The notes under the pieces are model-generated. The model made no database searches, was not told the origin of the DNA, and worked only from the letters and a program-made list of their open reading frames with translations. A DNA stretch of 64,000 nucleotides from an uncultured Oscillospiraceae bacterium (GTDB lineage: Bacteria > Bacillota > Clostridia > Oscillospirales > Oscillospiraceae), in the NCBI GenBank assembly GCA_944383165.1, contig CALWON010000004.1:1-64000 (forward strand). The letters run 5' to 3'. Made by a program: the position numbers and the translations under genes. Shown piece after piece: positions 33,851-42,252 of this stretch (positions are counted from its first letter, which is position 1; each line of letters begins with the position of its first letter).

Positions 33851-34291
33851 ATGGATATGGAGAAGAATGTGATCATCTCAATCAAAGGGATGCAAAAATA
33901 TGACCAGATGCCTGCGGATTCCATTGAACTGGTGACAGAGGGTAAGCTGGAGCGAGAGGGGATTAGTTATACCCTCTCTTATCAGGAGAGCAAGTTGACT
34001 GGTATGGAGGGGACTTTGACCACCTTCCAGGTTGAGCCGGAACGAGTCACCTTGATGCGAGTGGGGGAGTTCAATTCCCAGATGGTTTTTGAGGAGGGGC
34101 GCAGACATATGTCTATGTATCAAACCCCACACGGTTCTATGACAGTAGGTGTGAATACACGGCATCTGATGGCAGATTTGACAGATCAGGGCGGCGAGAT
34201 TGAAATTGACTATGCCATTGAAATCGATCATGCGATGACAGGTCGCAGTGTATTTCAGATTTATGTGAAGGAAGCAGAATCACAGACTTAA
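33851..34291 (+). CDS. DUF1934 (YwiB-like) beta-barrel protein
   Basis: The 146 residues match the DUF1934 family, small calycin-like beta-barrels of unknown ligand: a sequence of amphipathic strands (VIISIKGMQKY, ISYTLSYQESKLTGMEG, LTTFQVEPERVTLMRVG, QMVFEEGRRHMSMYQTPHG, VTGVNT-like TVGVNTRHL, EIEIDYAIEID). The gene lies directly upstream of argS, the same pairing as ywiB-argS in Bacillus. No catalytic motif is visible. Confidence 0.87.
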   Translation: MDMEKNVIISIKGMQKYDQMPADSIELVTEGKLEREGISYTLSYQESKLTGMEGTLTTFQVEPERVTLMRVGEFNSQMVFEEGRRHMSMYQTPHGSMTVGVNTRHLMADLTDQGGEIEIDYAIEIDHAMTGRSVFQIYVKEAESQT

Positions 34292-34335
34292 CAATACAGA
34301 TTTGAATGATGAGAGAAAAGGTGTGAATCAACAAT

Positions 34336-36084
34336 ATGTCCAACAAAATTCAAGAGGCACGTGCACAAATTGCAGAATTGACACAGCAGGCATATTTGCG
34401 TGCAGTAGAGGCGGGGAAACTGCCTGAGGGGGCAGAGGTAAAGGCAACCATTGAAATCCCCAAAGATACTGCTCATGGAGATTATGCCTCCTCCTACGCA
34501 ATGGCAGGAGCAAAGGCAATGCACATGGCACCTCGAGCCATTGCACAGACCATTGTGGACAATTTGAAGCTGGAAGGCAGCTATTTTGAGAAGGTTGAGA
34601 TTGCAGGTCCTGGCTTTTTGAACTTCACTTTGGGAGCCAAATGGTATGGGGATGTGCTGGCTGATGTGGAGAAAGAGGGGGCTGAGTATGGCTCCAACAC
34701 AGAGGGCAATGGGGAAAAAGTGATGGTGGAGTTTGTCTCTGCCAACCCTACAGGACCGATGCATATGGGCAACGCCCGTGGTGGTGTGCTGGGAGATACA
34801 CTGGCAAACGTGTTGAAGCGGGATGGTTGCAACACATGGAAAGAATTTTATGTGAATGATGCAGGCAATCAGGTCAATAAATTTGCTGTTTCCATCAATG
34901 CCCGCTATATGCAGATGATCTTTGGGGAGGAAGCAGTTCCATTCCCAGAGGAAGGTTATCACGGGGATGATATTAAGGCACTGGCTCAGGCAGTGTATGA
35001 CCTACACGGTGATAGCTGGAAAGACCTGCTAGAACAGGAGCGGCTGGACAAATTGGCAGAGTATGGCTTGTCTGTCAATATCCCACGCATGAAAGAGGAT
35101 TTGAAGCGGTATGGAATTGAATATGACCAGTGGTTTTTTGAGTCTGAACTGCATAACTCCGGCTATGTTGCACAGACTGTGGATATGCTGACGGAAAAAG
35201 GCTGGACCTATGAAAAAGATGGTGCCCTGTGGCTGAATACCACCCAACTGCTCAAAGAGAAGTTTATGCGGGAGGGGAAGACACAGGAGCAGGTAGATAA
35301 ACTGGACCTGAAAGATGATGTACTCCGCCGTGCCAATGGCTTCTATACCTATTTTGCCGCAGATATTGCCTACCACCGCAACAAACTGGAGGTGCGTGGC
35401 TTTGATAAGGTCATCAATGTGTGGGGTGCTGACCACCACGGTCATGTGGCACGTTTGCAGTCTGCACTGGATGGGTTAGGGCTGGATGGTTCCCATCGTC
35501 TGGTGGTGGTGCTGATGCAGCTGGTGAATCTGATGCAGGATGGAAAGCCTGTGCGTATGTCCAAGCGGTCCGGCAAAACCATTGCACTGCATGATTTGTT
35601 GGATGAAATCAGTGTGGATGCTGCCCGCTATTTCTTCAATTCCCGTGCCGCTACCACACCTCTGGATTTTGATTTGGATTTGGCAGTCCGTCAGGACAGT
35701 GAAAACCCAGTCTATTATGTGCAGTATGCCCATGCACGAATTTGCTCTCTGGTGTCCCGTTTGCGGGAGGAGGGGGCAAAGGTGCCTCAGGCTGCTCAGA
35801 CAGATGCAAGCGTTCTCACAACACCGGAAGAGATTGCACTGATAAAAGCCATTGCCCAATATCCTCAGGAAATCCATCTGGCTGCCCGTGATTACGACCC
35901 CAGCCGGATTAACCGCTATCTGGTGGCATTGGCAGGTGATTTCCATCGTTTCTACAACGCCTGCCGCATCAAAGGGGAGGAGACAAAGGTGCTGGAAGCA
36001 CGGCTGAAGCTGGCAGACACGGTGCGGGCTGTGCTGGCAAATGGTATGAATCTTCTGGGAATTTCTGCACCAGAGAAGATGTAA
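34336..36084 (+). CDS. argS: Arginyl-tRNA synthetase
   Basis: This class I aminoacyl-tRNA synthetase charges tRNA-Arg. The 582 residues comprise the N-terminal Add-1 domain, the HIGH-like motif in ANPTGPMHMGNARGGVLGD (HMGN), WGADHHGHVARLQSAL, the KMSKS-like RMSKRSGK and a C-terminal DALR anticodon-binding domain (YVQYAHARICSLVSRL...DFHRFYNACRIKGEE). It starts 44 nt after the DUF1934 gene. Confidence 0.97.
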   Translation: MSNKIQEARAQIAELTQQAYLRAVEAGKLPEGAEVKATIEIPKDTAHGDYASSYAMAGAKAMHMAPRAIAQTIVDNLKLEGSYFEKVEIAGPGFLNFTLGAKWYGDVLADVEKEGAEYGSNTEGNGEKVMVEFVSANPTGPMHMGNARGGVLGDTLANVLKRDGCNTWKEFYVNDAGNQVNKFAVSINARYMQMIFGEEAVPFPEEGYHGDDIKALAQAVYDLHGDSWKDLLEQERLDKLAEYGLSVNIPRMKEDLKRYGIEYDQWFFESELHNSGYVAQTVDMLTEKGWTYEKDGALWLNTTQLLKEKFMREGKTQEQVDKLDLKDDVLRRANGFYTYFAADIAYHRNKLEVRGFDKVINVWGADHHGHVARLQSALDGLGLDGSHRLVVVLMQLVNLMQDGKPVRMSKRSGKTIALHDLLDEISVDAARYFFNSRAATTPLDFDLDLAVRQDSENPVYYVQYAHARICSLVSRLREEGAKVPQAAQTDASVLTTPEEIALIKAIAQYPQEIHLAARDYDPSRINRYLVALAGDFHRFYNACRIKGEETKVLEARLKLADTVRAVLANGMNLLGISAPEKM

Positions 36085-36106
36085 CTGTGGAAAAGGGGGC
36101 AGTGAA

Positions 36107-36721
36107 ATGGACATAGAACAGTGGAAAACTGCCCTTGCAGAGAGAGAACCCACTTTAATGGACGCAACAGGGCGGTATGCTGTGCTTGTACCGCTGGTAG
36201 AGTATGAGGGAAAGTGGAATTTGCTGTATGAAGTGCGTGCAAGTTCCCTCAAGCGACAGCCGGGGGAGGTGTGCTTTCCAGGTGGTCGCATAGAGCAGGG
36301 GGAAACCCATATGGAGTGTGCATTGCGTGAGACATGGGAAGAACTCGGGATTCCAAAAGAGGAAATTGAGGTACTGGGTCCTCTGGATTTCATTGCCCAC
36401 CGAGCCAATTTTATCCTCTATCCCATACTGGCAAAGGTGTCACAAAGAGGATTTGCTCAGATGAGACCCAGTAAAACAGAGGTAGACACTACCTTTCTGG
36501 TTCCGTTGGAGCATCTGCAAAAGACACAGCCATTGGAGTATGAGTATCAGCTCGTTCCACATACAGATGAAAACTTTCCCTATGAACTATTGAGGATTCC
36601 ACGAGATTACCAATGGCAAATTGGGGGAGAGAATGTGGCAGTTTATCCCTGGAAGGACTATGCTATCTGGGGATTGACTGGGCGTATTACAAGACATGTG
36701 GTATTACGGATTCCAAAATGA
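36107..36721 (+). CDS. NUDIX hydrolase (CoA pyrophosphatase-like)
   Basis: The 204-residue protein has a NUDIX box GRIEQGETHMECALRETWEELGI at about residues 65-87, preceded by RQPGEVCFPGG, which resembles the CoA-pyrophosphatase (NudL/YeaB) UPF0035 motif. It would cleave CoA or related dinucleotides to 4'-phosphopantetheine and 3',5'-ADP. Start ATG 36107 follows GGAAAAGGGGG. A terminator follows 2 nt after the stop, yet the next gene begins only 14 nt beyond it. Confidence 0.85.
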   Translation: MDIEQWKTALAEREPTLMDATGRYAVLVPLVEYEGKWNLLYEVRASSLKRQPGEVCFPGGRIEQGETHMECALRETWEELGIPKEEIEVLGPLDFIAHRANFILYPILAKVSQRGFAQMRPSKTEVDTTFLVPLEHLQKTQPLEYEYQLVPHTDENFPYELLRIPRDYQWQIGGENVAVYPWKDYAIWGLTGRITRHVVLRIPK

Positions 36722-36722
36722 G

Positions 36723-36757
36723 AAAAGGCGGTGCAGTTTGGACTGCACCGCCTTTTT
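36723..36757 (+). terminator. Intrinsic terminator between NUDIX and methyltransferase genes
   Basis: AAAAGGCGGTGCAGT and ACTGCACCGCCTTTTT form a 14-15-bp stem with a 4-nt loop ending in a T5 tract, a textbook rho-independent terminator. The next ATG is 14 nt downstream, so it probably works as an attenuator for the following genes unless another promoter exists. Confidence 0.85.
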
Positions 36758-36770
36758 GGAAGGGATTGTT

Positions 36771-37421
36771 ATGAACACAGAGGAGCATTTGGGACAGTGG
36801 AAACTGATGCAGCGACAGGGAGTGTTTCCCCTTGGAGTAGACAGTTTGAAACTGGCAGCGTTTGCAACCGTAAAACGGGGATGGCAGGTATGTGACTTAG
36901 GGACTGGAAGTGGGGTTTTGTTGCTCCTTCTGGCACAGAGGGAGCGGTCTATCACCCTTTCTGGCATTGATATGCAGACAGAGGCGGTGCAGCTTACACA
37001 GGACAACCTAGCCTGCAACGGACTGGCTGGAGAAATCAGGCAGGAGTCCTTTCAAACATGTACATTACCAGCAGGAATGTATGATTTGGTGATTTCCAAT
37101 CCACCATATTTCCAAACAGGGCAGGGAGGCTTTGGAGGGAATAGTCGTATGGGAGAGGAGAACGACTTGCAGTGCCTCTGTACATGTGCAGCCAAGCGGT
37201 TGAAAAATGGGGGTAGGTTTGCCCTGTCTTTTCGACCGGAGCGGTTGGCAGAGTTGTTTGCCACATTACAATCTGTGGGGATAGAGCCAAAACGGCTGCA
37301 GTTTGTGGCACATACTGCAAAACATACACCATCTATTGTGCTGGTGGAGGGCATGAAACAGGGAAAACCTGGGCTTCAGGTTCTGCCATTGGCAGTGATA
37401 CAATCACAGGAGGAAAGGTGA
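36771..37421 (+). CDS. tRNA1(Val) N6-adenine methyltransferase-like (TrmN6)
   Basis: The 216-residue SAM-dependent methyltransferase has motif I VCDLGTGSGVLLLLLA, an acidic loop (GIDMQTEAVQLTQDN) and the amino-methyltransferase motif NPPYF (LVISNPPYFQTGQGG), typical of the YfiC/TrmN family that modifies A37 of tRNA1(Val). ATG 36771 is supported by GGAAGGG upstream; the longer frame starts inside the NUDIX gene and crosses the terminator. In Firmicutes this gene is often followed by rsmI, as here (yabB-yabC style). Confidence 0.85.
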   Translation: MNTEEHLGQWKLMQRQGVFPLGVDSLKLAAFATVKRGWQVCDLGTGSGVLLLLLAQRERSITLSGIDMQTEAVQLTQDNLACNGLAGEIRQESFQTCTLPAGMYDLVISNPPYFQTGQGGFGGNSRMGEENDLQCLCTCAAKRLKNGGRFALSFRPERLAELFATLQSVGIEPKRLQFVAHTAKHTPSIVLVEGMKQGKPGLQVLPLAVIQSQEER

Positions 37422-37426
37422 ATGCT

Positions 37427-38266
37427 ATGAGTGGAATATTATATCTGGTACCCACACCCATTGGAAATCTGGGTGATATTTCTCAACGTATGGCAGAGAC
37501 ATTGGAGCAGGTGGATTTTATTGCAGCAGAGGACACAAGAGTTACCATCAAGCTGCTCAATCATCTGGAATTGAAAAAGCCTATGATATCCTATCATAGA
37601 CACAATACAGAACAGAGTGGACGGGAGATTTTAAGCCGCATTTTGCATGGGGAGCACTGTGCCCTTGTAACCGATGCAGGGACACCTGCCATTTCAGACC
37701 CCGGTGAGGAGCTGGTGGCATTGTGTGCTGCAAATGATGTCACTGTGGTGTCTATTCCTGGACCATGTGCCTTGGTGACTGCTTTGGCAGCCTCTGGACA
37801 GCCCACAGGGCGGTTCACGTTTGAAGGATTTCTGGCTATGAATAAGAAAAACCGCCGAAGACATTTGGAGCAACTGAAGGGGGAGGAGCGCACCATGATT
37901 TTTTATGAGGCTCCCCACAAGCTGTTGGCTACCTTGAAAGATTTTCAGAGTGCATTTGGTGGAGAGCGTTCCATTTCTCTGTGCCGTGAGATGACCAAAC
38001 TCCATGAGGAAGTGCTTCGTATGACCCTTGCCGAGGCGGTACAGTTTTATGAAAACAATCAGCCTAAGGGGGAGTTTGTATTGGTTTTGCATGGGGCAGA
38101 ACCACAGCAGGAGCAGGAATTGACACTGGAGGATGGGTTGGAACAGGTAGAGAAATTGAAAGCAGAGGAAGGGTTGTCTCTGCGTGATGCAGTGAAGCGA
38201 GTGGCAAAAGAAATGGGATTTTCCCGCAATGAACTCTATCAGGCTGCATTGGAACAACAACAATAA
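37427..38266 (+). CDS. rsmI: 16S rRNA (cytidine-1402 2'-O)-methyltransferase
   Basis: RsmI 2'-O-methylates C1402 in the decoding centre of 16S rRNA. The 279 residues show the tetrapyrrole-methylase-like fold: LYLVPTPIGNLGDIS, AAEDTRVTIKLLNHL, SYHRHN, VTDAGTPAISDPGEELV, SIPGPCALVTALAASG and FYEAPHKLLATL. ATG 37427 follows AAGGTGA by 5 nt; GTG 37418 is an alternative. It overlaps no gene but lies 5 nt after the TrmN stop. Confidence 0.94.
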   Translation: MSGILYLVPTPIGNLGDISQRMAETLEQVDFIAAEDTRVTIKLLNHLELKKPMISYHRHNTEQSGREILSRILHGEHCALVTDAGTPAISDPGEELVALCAANDVTVVSIPGPCALVTALAASGQPTGRFTFEGFLAMNKKNRRRHLEQLKGEERTMIFYEAPHKLLATLKDFQSAFGGERSISLCREMTKLHEEVLRMTLAEAVQFYENNQPKGEFVLVLHGAEPQQEQELTLEDGLEQVEKLKAEEGLSLRDAVKRVAKEMGFSRNELYQAALEQQQ

Positions 38267-38303
38267 AATCATTGGAAGATGAGGCGATTCTGCCATACAA
38301 AGC

Positions 38304-38346
38304 CAACAGGGAACGGTAACAAAAGAGTGGTTACCGTTCCCTGTTG
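38304..38346. terminator. Bidirectional terminator between rsmI and abrB
   Basis: CAACAGGGAACGGTAAC and GTTACCGTTCCCTGTTG form a perfect 17-bp stem with a 9-nt loop between convergent genes. Confidence 0.85.
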
Positions 38347-38364
38347 TACTTCATCCCAAAGCGA

Positions 38365-38619
38365 TTATGCCTGTTCCATGCTCTCCTGAAGTGCCTTGAT
38401 GCACTTGGGACAGATGTTCTTGCCGTGGAACACCACAATATCCTTTGCATCATCGCAGAAAATGCAGGCGGGCTGGTACTTCTTCAATACAATGGAAGAA
38501 CCATCCATATAAATTTCCAAAGAGTCCTTTTCTGCAATGTCCAAGGTACGACGCAGCTCGATGGGCAGCACAATGCGCCCCAGTTCATCTACTTTACGTA
38601 CAATGCCTGTAGATTTCAA
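38365..38619 (-). CDS. abrB: AbrB family transition-state regulator with C-terminal zinc ribbon
   Basis: The 84-residue protein opens with the AbrB swapped-hairpin DNA-binding domain (MKSTGIVRKVDELGRIVLPI...ELRRTLDIAEKDSLEIY), nearly identical to Bacillus AbrB. Its C-terminal half is different: C52, C55, C70 and C73 (CIFC...CPKC) make a probable zinc ribbon. AbrB represses post-exponential genes. The start is TTG at 38619, with AAAGGAA about 10 nt upstream. A palindrome ACACTAAAGTGT at 38673-38684 lies between the promoter and the start and may be an autoregulatory site. Confidence 0.92.
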   Translation of the reverse strand: MKSTGIVRKVDELGRIVLPIELRRTLDIAEKDSLEIYMDGSSIVLKKYQPACIFCDDAKDIVVFHGKNICPKCIKALQESMEQA

Positions 38620-38710
38620 CTTCGATCATTCCTTTCCCTGTGATTCACTATTACAAAACAGAATAATAGTTGACACTAAAGTGTAAAAAATTACCGAAAA
38701 CGGCAATATA

Positions 38711-38738
38711 ATTATACTACAAAGATCTCATATGTCAA
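38711..38738 (-). promoter_or_regulatory. Promoter for abrB
   Basis: On the minus strand TTGACA (38738-38733), a 16-nt spacer and TATAAT (38716-38711): both hexamers are perfect. The rest of the 265-nt abrB-spmA gap is very AT-rich, and I could not identify the spmA promoter. Confidence 0.78.
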
Positions 38739-38884
38739 CTACATAATGTGAAATTATTGCAAAAATAGCTAAATAAATTCCATAATTAACGAATATCTAG
38801 AAATTGAACTTTGTTTTTGTCAAAAGAGAAGGTGGTATGATTTTACATTACATCCAGTATATATAGAGGCAGGGAGGCGAGACT

Positions 38885-39463
38885 ATGGTAATGGCATTTT
38901 TATGGACCGGAATGATTCTGATTTCCATTTTGTGTGGGGCATCCACAGGGCGGGAAGGGGAGGTTGCCCTGGCAGCAGTAGAAGGAGCCCAAGCGGCGGT
39001 TCAGCTTTGTATTTCACTGGCAGGCATGATGTGTCTGTGGACAGGCGTGATGGAGATTATGAGGCAGTCAGGGCTGGCAGAGAAGCTGTCCAGACTGTTA
39101 AAACCGGTTCTTTCTGTCTTATTTCCACAGGTGGCACAGGACCGCACCATTATGGACAGTATTTCTGCCAATGTATCTGCCAATTTATTGGGATTGGGCA
39201 ATGCAGCCACACCTCTGGGCATTGAAGCAGTCAAAGGGATGGCAAAGCGTTCCCCACACATTGCATCCGATGCCATGTGTATGCTGGTGGTCTGCAATAC
39301 AGCCTCTCTGCAACTGATCCCGACCACTGTGGCAGCTGTGAGGGCAGCGGAGGGGGCAGGCAATCCGTTTGATATTCTGCCAGCAGTGTGGCTGGCGTCC
39401 GTCTGTTCTGTCATTGTAGGGATTACCATGTGTAAGGTTTTTTCCCATATTTGGAGGTCGTAG
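38885..39463 (+). CDS. spmA: Spore maturation protein A
   Basis: This 192-residue membrane protein has a Gate (nucleoside-recognition) domain. SpmA and SpmB act in spore core dehydration in Bacillus. Visible landmarks are a first helix (MVMAFLWTGMILISILCG), AAVEGAQAAVQLCISLAGMMCLWTG, DSISANVSANLLGLGNAATPLGIEA and NTASLQLIPTTVAA. It follows GGCAGGGAGG and starts immediately before spmB, which lies 1 nt after its stop. The gene marks the organism as a spore former. Confidence 0.94.
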   Translation: MVMAFLWTGMILISILCGASTGREGEVALAAVEGAQAAVQLCISLAGMMCLWTGVMEIMRQSGLAEKLSRLLKPVLSVLFPQVAQDRTIMDSISANVSANLLGLGNAATPLGIEAVKGMAKRSPHIASDAMCMLVVCNTASLQLIPTTVAAVRAAEGAGNPFDILPAVWLASVCSVIVGITMCKVFSHIWRS

Positions 39464-39464
39464 T

Positions 39465-39989
39465 ATGGATTTTTTGCTGACAATGGTGGTTCCATTGACC
39501 ATTGGAATGGTGGCTGTGTATGGGTTAAGTCAAAAAATTGATGTTTATGGGGCGTTGATTCATGGAGCTGGAGAGGGTTTGCAGATTTTAGTCAGGATTT
39601 TACCTGCTTTGGTGGGGCTGGTCACAGCCGTTCACATGCTGAGAGCCTCTGGAGCCATAGAGATGGCAGCTCAATGCCTCTCTCCTCTCTTGGAACGGCT
39701 GGGTCTGCCGGCAGAATTACTTCCCCTGATGCTGGTGCGACCCATCAGCGGTTCAGCCGCTTTGGGAGTCGGTTCAGAAATCATTGGAACTTATGGACCC
39801 GATTCCTATCTGGGGCGGGTGGCAGCGGTGATGCTGGGGTCAACAGAAACCACATTCTATACCATTGCAGTCTATTTTGGAGCGGTGGGCATTAGTAAGA
39901 CCCGCTATGCAGTGCCAGCTGCTTTGGCAGCGGATTTGACTGGTTTTCTTATGGCTGCATGGGCAGTCCGTTTCTTTTTTGGGAGTTAG
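39465..39989 (+). CDS. spmB: Spore maturation protein B
   Basis: The 174-residue partner of SpmA also has a Gate domain: VPLTIGMVAVYGLSQKIDVYGALIHGAGEGLQ, ILPALVGLVTAVHMLRASGA, MLVRPISGSAALGV and MLGSTETTFYTIAVYFGAVG. It is coupled to spmA. Its last 4 nt overlap the tail of the convergent alaX gene. Confidence 0.94.
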   Translation: MDFLLTMVVPLTIGMVAVYGLSQKIDVYGALIHGAGEGLQILVRILPALVGLVTAVHMLRASGAIEMAAQCLSPLLERLGLPAELLPLMLVRPISGSAALGVGSEIIGTYGPDSYLGRVAAVMLGSTETTFYTIAVYFGAVGISKTRYAVPAALAADLTGFLMAAWAVRFFFGS

Positions 39990-41131
39990 AGTGCGGTAAA
40001 AAAGGATTCAATTTCTCTACGGGTGGCAGAGACAGCTCCCTGCACAAAATCTGGTTTTCCACCACCACGCCCTGAGAGTGTCTGGTTGAGCTGTGTACAG
40101 AGTGGACGCAAGTTTCCATTTGGTTCCCCCATTACATATTGATACCCTGTCTGGTCAGAGCCGGAAAAGCAAGCACAGCGGCCAGAGCATAGGGCGGTCA
40201 CCTTGGAACAGAGATGGCGTAGACCATCGGGGGAGACACCTTCTACAAAGAGCAGTGGATTGGTGCTCCCCATGTATTGCTGGGCTAACTGTTGGAAGAT
40301 TTGTTCCTCCAGTGTGGCAATTTTGGCTTTTAACTGCTGTGTTTCATCTAAAAGTCTGGTGACTGCCTGAGCCGTTTCCAGAGGTTTTGCAGATAGCTGG
40401 GTGGAAATGTTATGGTTTTGTTGGTAGATATGGGAGAGATAGTTCACAGCACGCTGCCCACACACCAGTTCAATTCGTACTCCATTGCGAAAGGTTTGAC
40501 AGGAGAGCAGTTTGACAAGACCGATTTGCCCAGAGCTGGAGACATGGGTACCACAGCAGGCGCAAGTATCTGCACCAGGAAAAGAGACAATGCGAACTTC
40601 ACCACTTAATTCTTTTTTACTGCGATAGGACAATACAGACAGCGCTTCAGGGGAGGGATAGGTAATTTCTACTGGATGGTCCTCCCAAATATACTGGTTT
40701 GCCTGCTGTTCAATCTCTTGAACCTGCTCTTTTGTGAGAGGTCGGTCAAAGTCGATGGTAATGGTGTCGCTACCCATATGGAAGCCCACATTTTCACACC
40801 CATAGTTTTGATGGGCAATCCCAGAGACAATATGCTCTCCTGAGTGCTGTTGCATCAGGTCAAAGCGGCGTGACCATACAATGCTGCAATCCACAGGTTG
40901 CCCAACAGGAAGGGGACCGTCACAGGTGTGGATGATATCCTGATTACGGCGGTGTACAGCAGTAACATGAACATTGCCAATGGTTCCAAGGTCATAAGGC
41001 TGACCACCACCTTCAGGGTAGAAAGCAGTCTGGTCCAATGTGACCTCATAACCCTGTTTGGCTGGTGTACATCCTGTCACAGTGGCGGAAAAGGTTTTTG
41101 TATATGGGTCTAACTCGTATAAATGCTTCAT
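39986..41131 (-). CDS. alaX: Alanyl-tRNA editing protein (AlaX, long form)
   Basis: This free-standing editing enzyme hydrolyses mischarged Ser- or Gly-tRNA(Ala). The 381-residue protein has an N-terminal AlaRS-like beta-barrel (AFYPEGGGQPYDLG) and zinc ligands H96 and H100 (HSGEHIVSGI), plus C192 and H196 (CCGTH). It ends in a DHHA1 domain (GRCACFSGSD...SGRGGGKPDFVQGAV), the GGKPDFVQG motif matching the AlaRS C-terminus. It has its own promoter and converges with spmB, overlapping by 4 nt. Confidence 0.92.
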   Translation of the reverse strand: MKHLYELDPYTKTFSATVTGCTPAKQGYEVTLDQTAFYPEGGGQPYDLGTIGNVHVTAVHRRNQDIIHTCDGPLPVGQPVDCSIVWSRRFDLMQQHSGEHIVSGIAHQNYGCENVGFHMGSDTITIDFDRPLTKEQVQEIEQQANQYIWEDHPVEITYPSPEALSVLSYRSKKELSGEVRIVSFPGADTCACCGTHVSSSGQIGLVKLLSCQTFRNGVRIELVCGQRAVNYLSHIYQQNHNISTQLSAKPLETAQAVTRLLDETQQLKAKIATLEEQIFQQLAQQYMGSTNPLLFVEGVSPDGLRHLCSKVTALCSGRCACFSGSDQTGYQYVMGEPNGNLRPLCTQLNQTLSGRGGGKPDFVQGAVSATRREIESFFTAL

Positions 41132-41171
41132 TTTACACCTCGAATTTCACTTATGGTTTGGAATAGATAAG

Positions 41172-41200
41172 ATTATAGCACAGAGTTTATTTGAATTCAA
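41172..41200 (-). promoter_or_regulatory. Promoter for alaX
   Basis: On the minus strand TTGAAT (41200-41195), a 17-nt spacer and a perfect TATAAT (41177-41172). Confidence 0.75.
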
Positions 41201-41249
41201 AGAAAAGAGGAATTTTTTCAAAATCATGGAAGATATCATCTCATAGCAC

Positions 41250-41278
41250 TTGCCACAAAACAAAAAAAGGAGTATGAT
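41250..41278 (+). promoter_or_regulatory. Promoter for the fruK-fruA-ptsH-ptsI operon
   Basis: TTGCCA (41250-41255), a 17-nt A-rich spacer and TATGAT (41273-41278), 35 nt upstream of fruK. I see no obvious catabolite-repression (cre) site or regulator gene next to it. Confidence 0.7.
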
Positions 41279-41313
41279 AAAAGTGGAAGGAAATCGCAAG
41301 GGGAAGATATGTC

Positions 41314-42252
41314 ATGCTCTACACCATTACCTGTAATCCAGCACTGGACTATGTGGTGCACTTGAATGACGTTCAGTTAGGTGCTGTCAACCGAATCCAG
41401 AGGGATAGTGTGCAGTATGGAGGAAAGGGAATCAATGTGTCCAGGATGCTCAAAGAATTGGGTATGGATAGTGTTGCATTGGGTTTCGTGGCAGGGTTTA
41501 CAGGCAGAGCACTGGAGCAAGGTCTAAGGGAACTTGGACTGCACACAGATTTTGTGCGGATGGAGACAGGGCTTACCCGAATCAATGTCAAAATCAAAAG
41601 CAGAGAAGAAAGTGAACTCAATGGGTCAGGTCCCACACCGACTGAGGAAGATTTGGCAGTATTTTGGAGCAAGCTGGATGCCATACAGAAAGATGATTGG
41701 GTGGTGTTGTCTGGTTCCTGCCCCAAAAGATTGCCACAGGACTTTGAGAAACAGATTTTGGAGCATCTGCACGAAAAGCAGGTTCACACCATATTGGATA
41801 CCACTGGGGAGCGATTAAAACAAGGCTGTCAGGCACACCCATTTCTCATCAAACCCAATCGACAGGAGTTGGAGGAGATTTGTGGGTATCCTGTTTCCAC
41901 ATGGGAACTTTGTGTTCAGGCTGCACAGGAACTACAAAAATTGGGAGCTAGAAATGTGCTTGTGTCAAACGGTGCAGAAGGTGCAATTCTGTTGGATGAA
42001 CAGGGAAATTGCTTCCAGCAGGATGCGGCACAAGGTCAGGTGTGTAACAGTGTGGGAGCGGGGGACTCCATGGTAGCTGGGGTTCTGACAGGTCTGTTGA
42101 AAACAGAACATTGGAATACAGCACTCTGTCTGGGGGCAGCGGCTGGTGGAGCCACTGCCTTTGCAGAGGGAATTGGGACATATGAAGTAGTCAAAGAGTT
42201 ATATACACAACTCAGACACGGGCGCATGGAGGTGCTGCCGTGGATATTTTAA
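41314..42252 (+). CDS. fruK: 1-phosphofructokinase
   Basis: FruK phosphorylates fructose-1-phosphate, the product of the EII encoded next to it, to fructose-1,6-bisphosphate. The 312-residue PfkB-family protein has LYTITCNPALDYVVHL, the GGKGINVSRMLKELG substrate/nucleotide segment, NGSGPTPTEED and the catalytic GAGDSMVAGVLTG motif near the C-terminus. The ATG follows AGGGGAAG. It overlaps the EII gene by 13 nt. Confidence 0.92.
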   Translation: MLYTITCNPALDYVVHLNDVQLGAVNRIQRDSVQYGGKGINVSRMLKELGMDSVALGFVAGFTGRALEQGLRELGLHTDFVRMETGLTRINVKIKSREESELNGSGPTPTEEDLAVFWSKLDAIQKDDWVVLSGSCPKRLPQDFEKQILEHLHEKQVHTILDTTGERLKQGCQAHPFLIKPNRQELEEICGYPVSTWELCVQAAQELQKLGARNVLVSNGAEGAILLDEQGNCFQQDAAQGQVCNSVGAGDSMVAGVLTGLLKTEHWNTALCLGAAAGGATAFAEGIGTYEVVKELYTQLRHGRMEVLPWIF

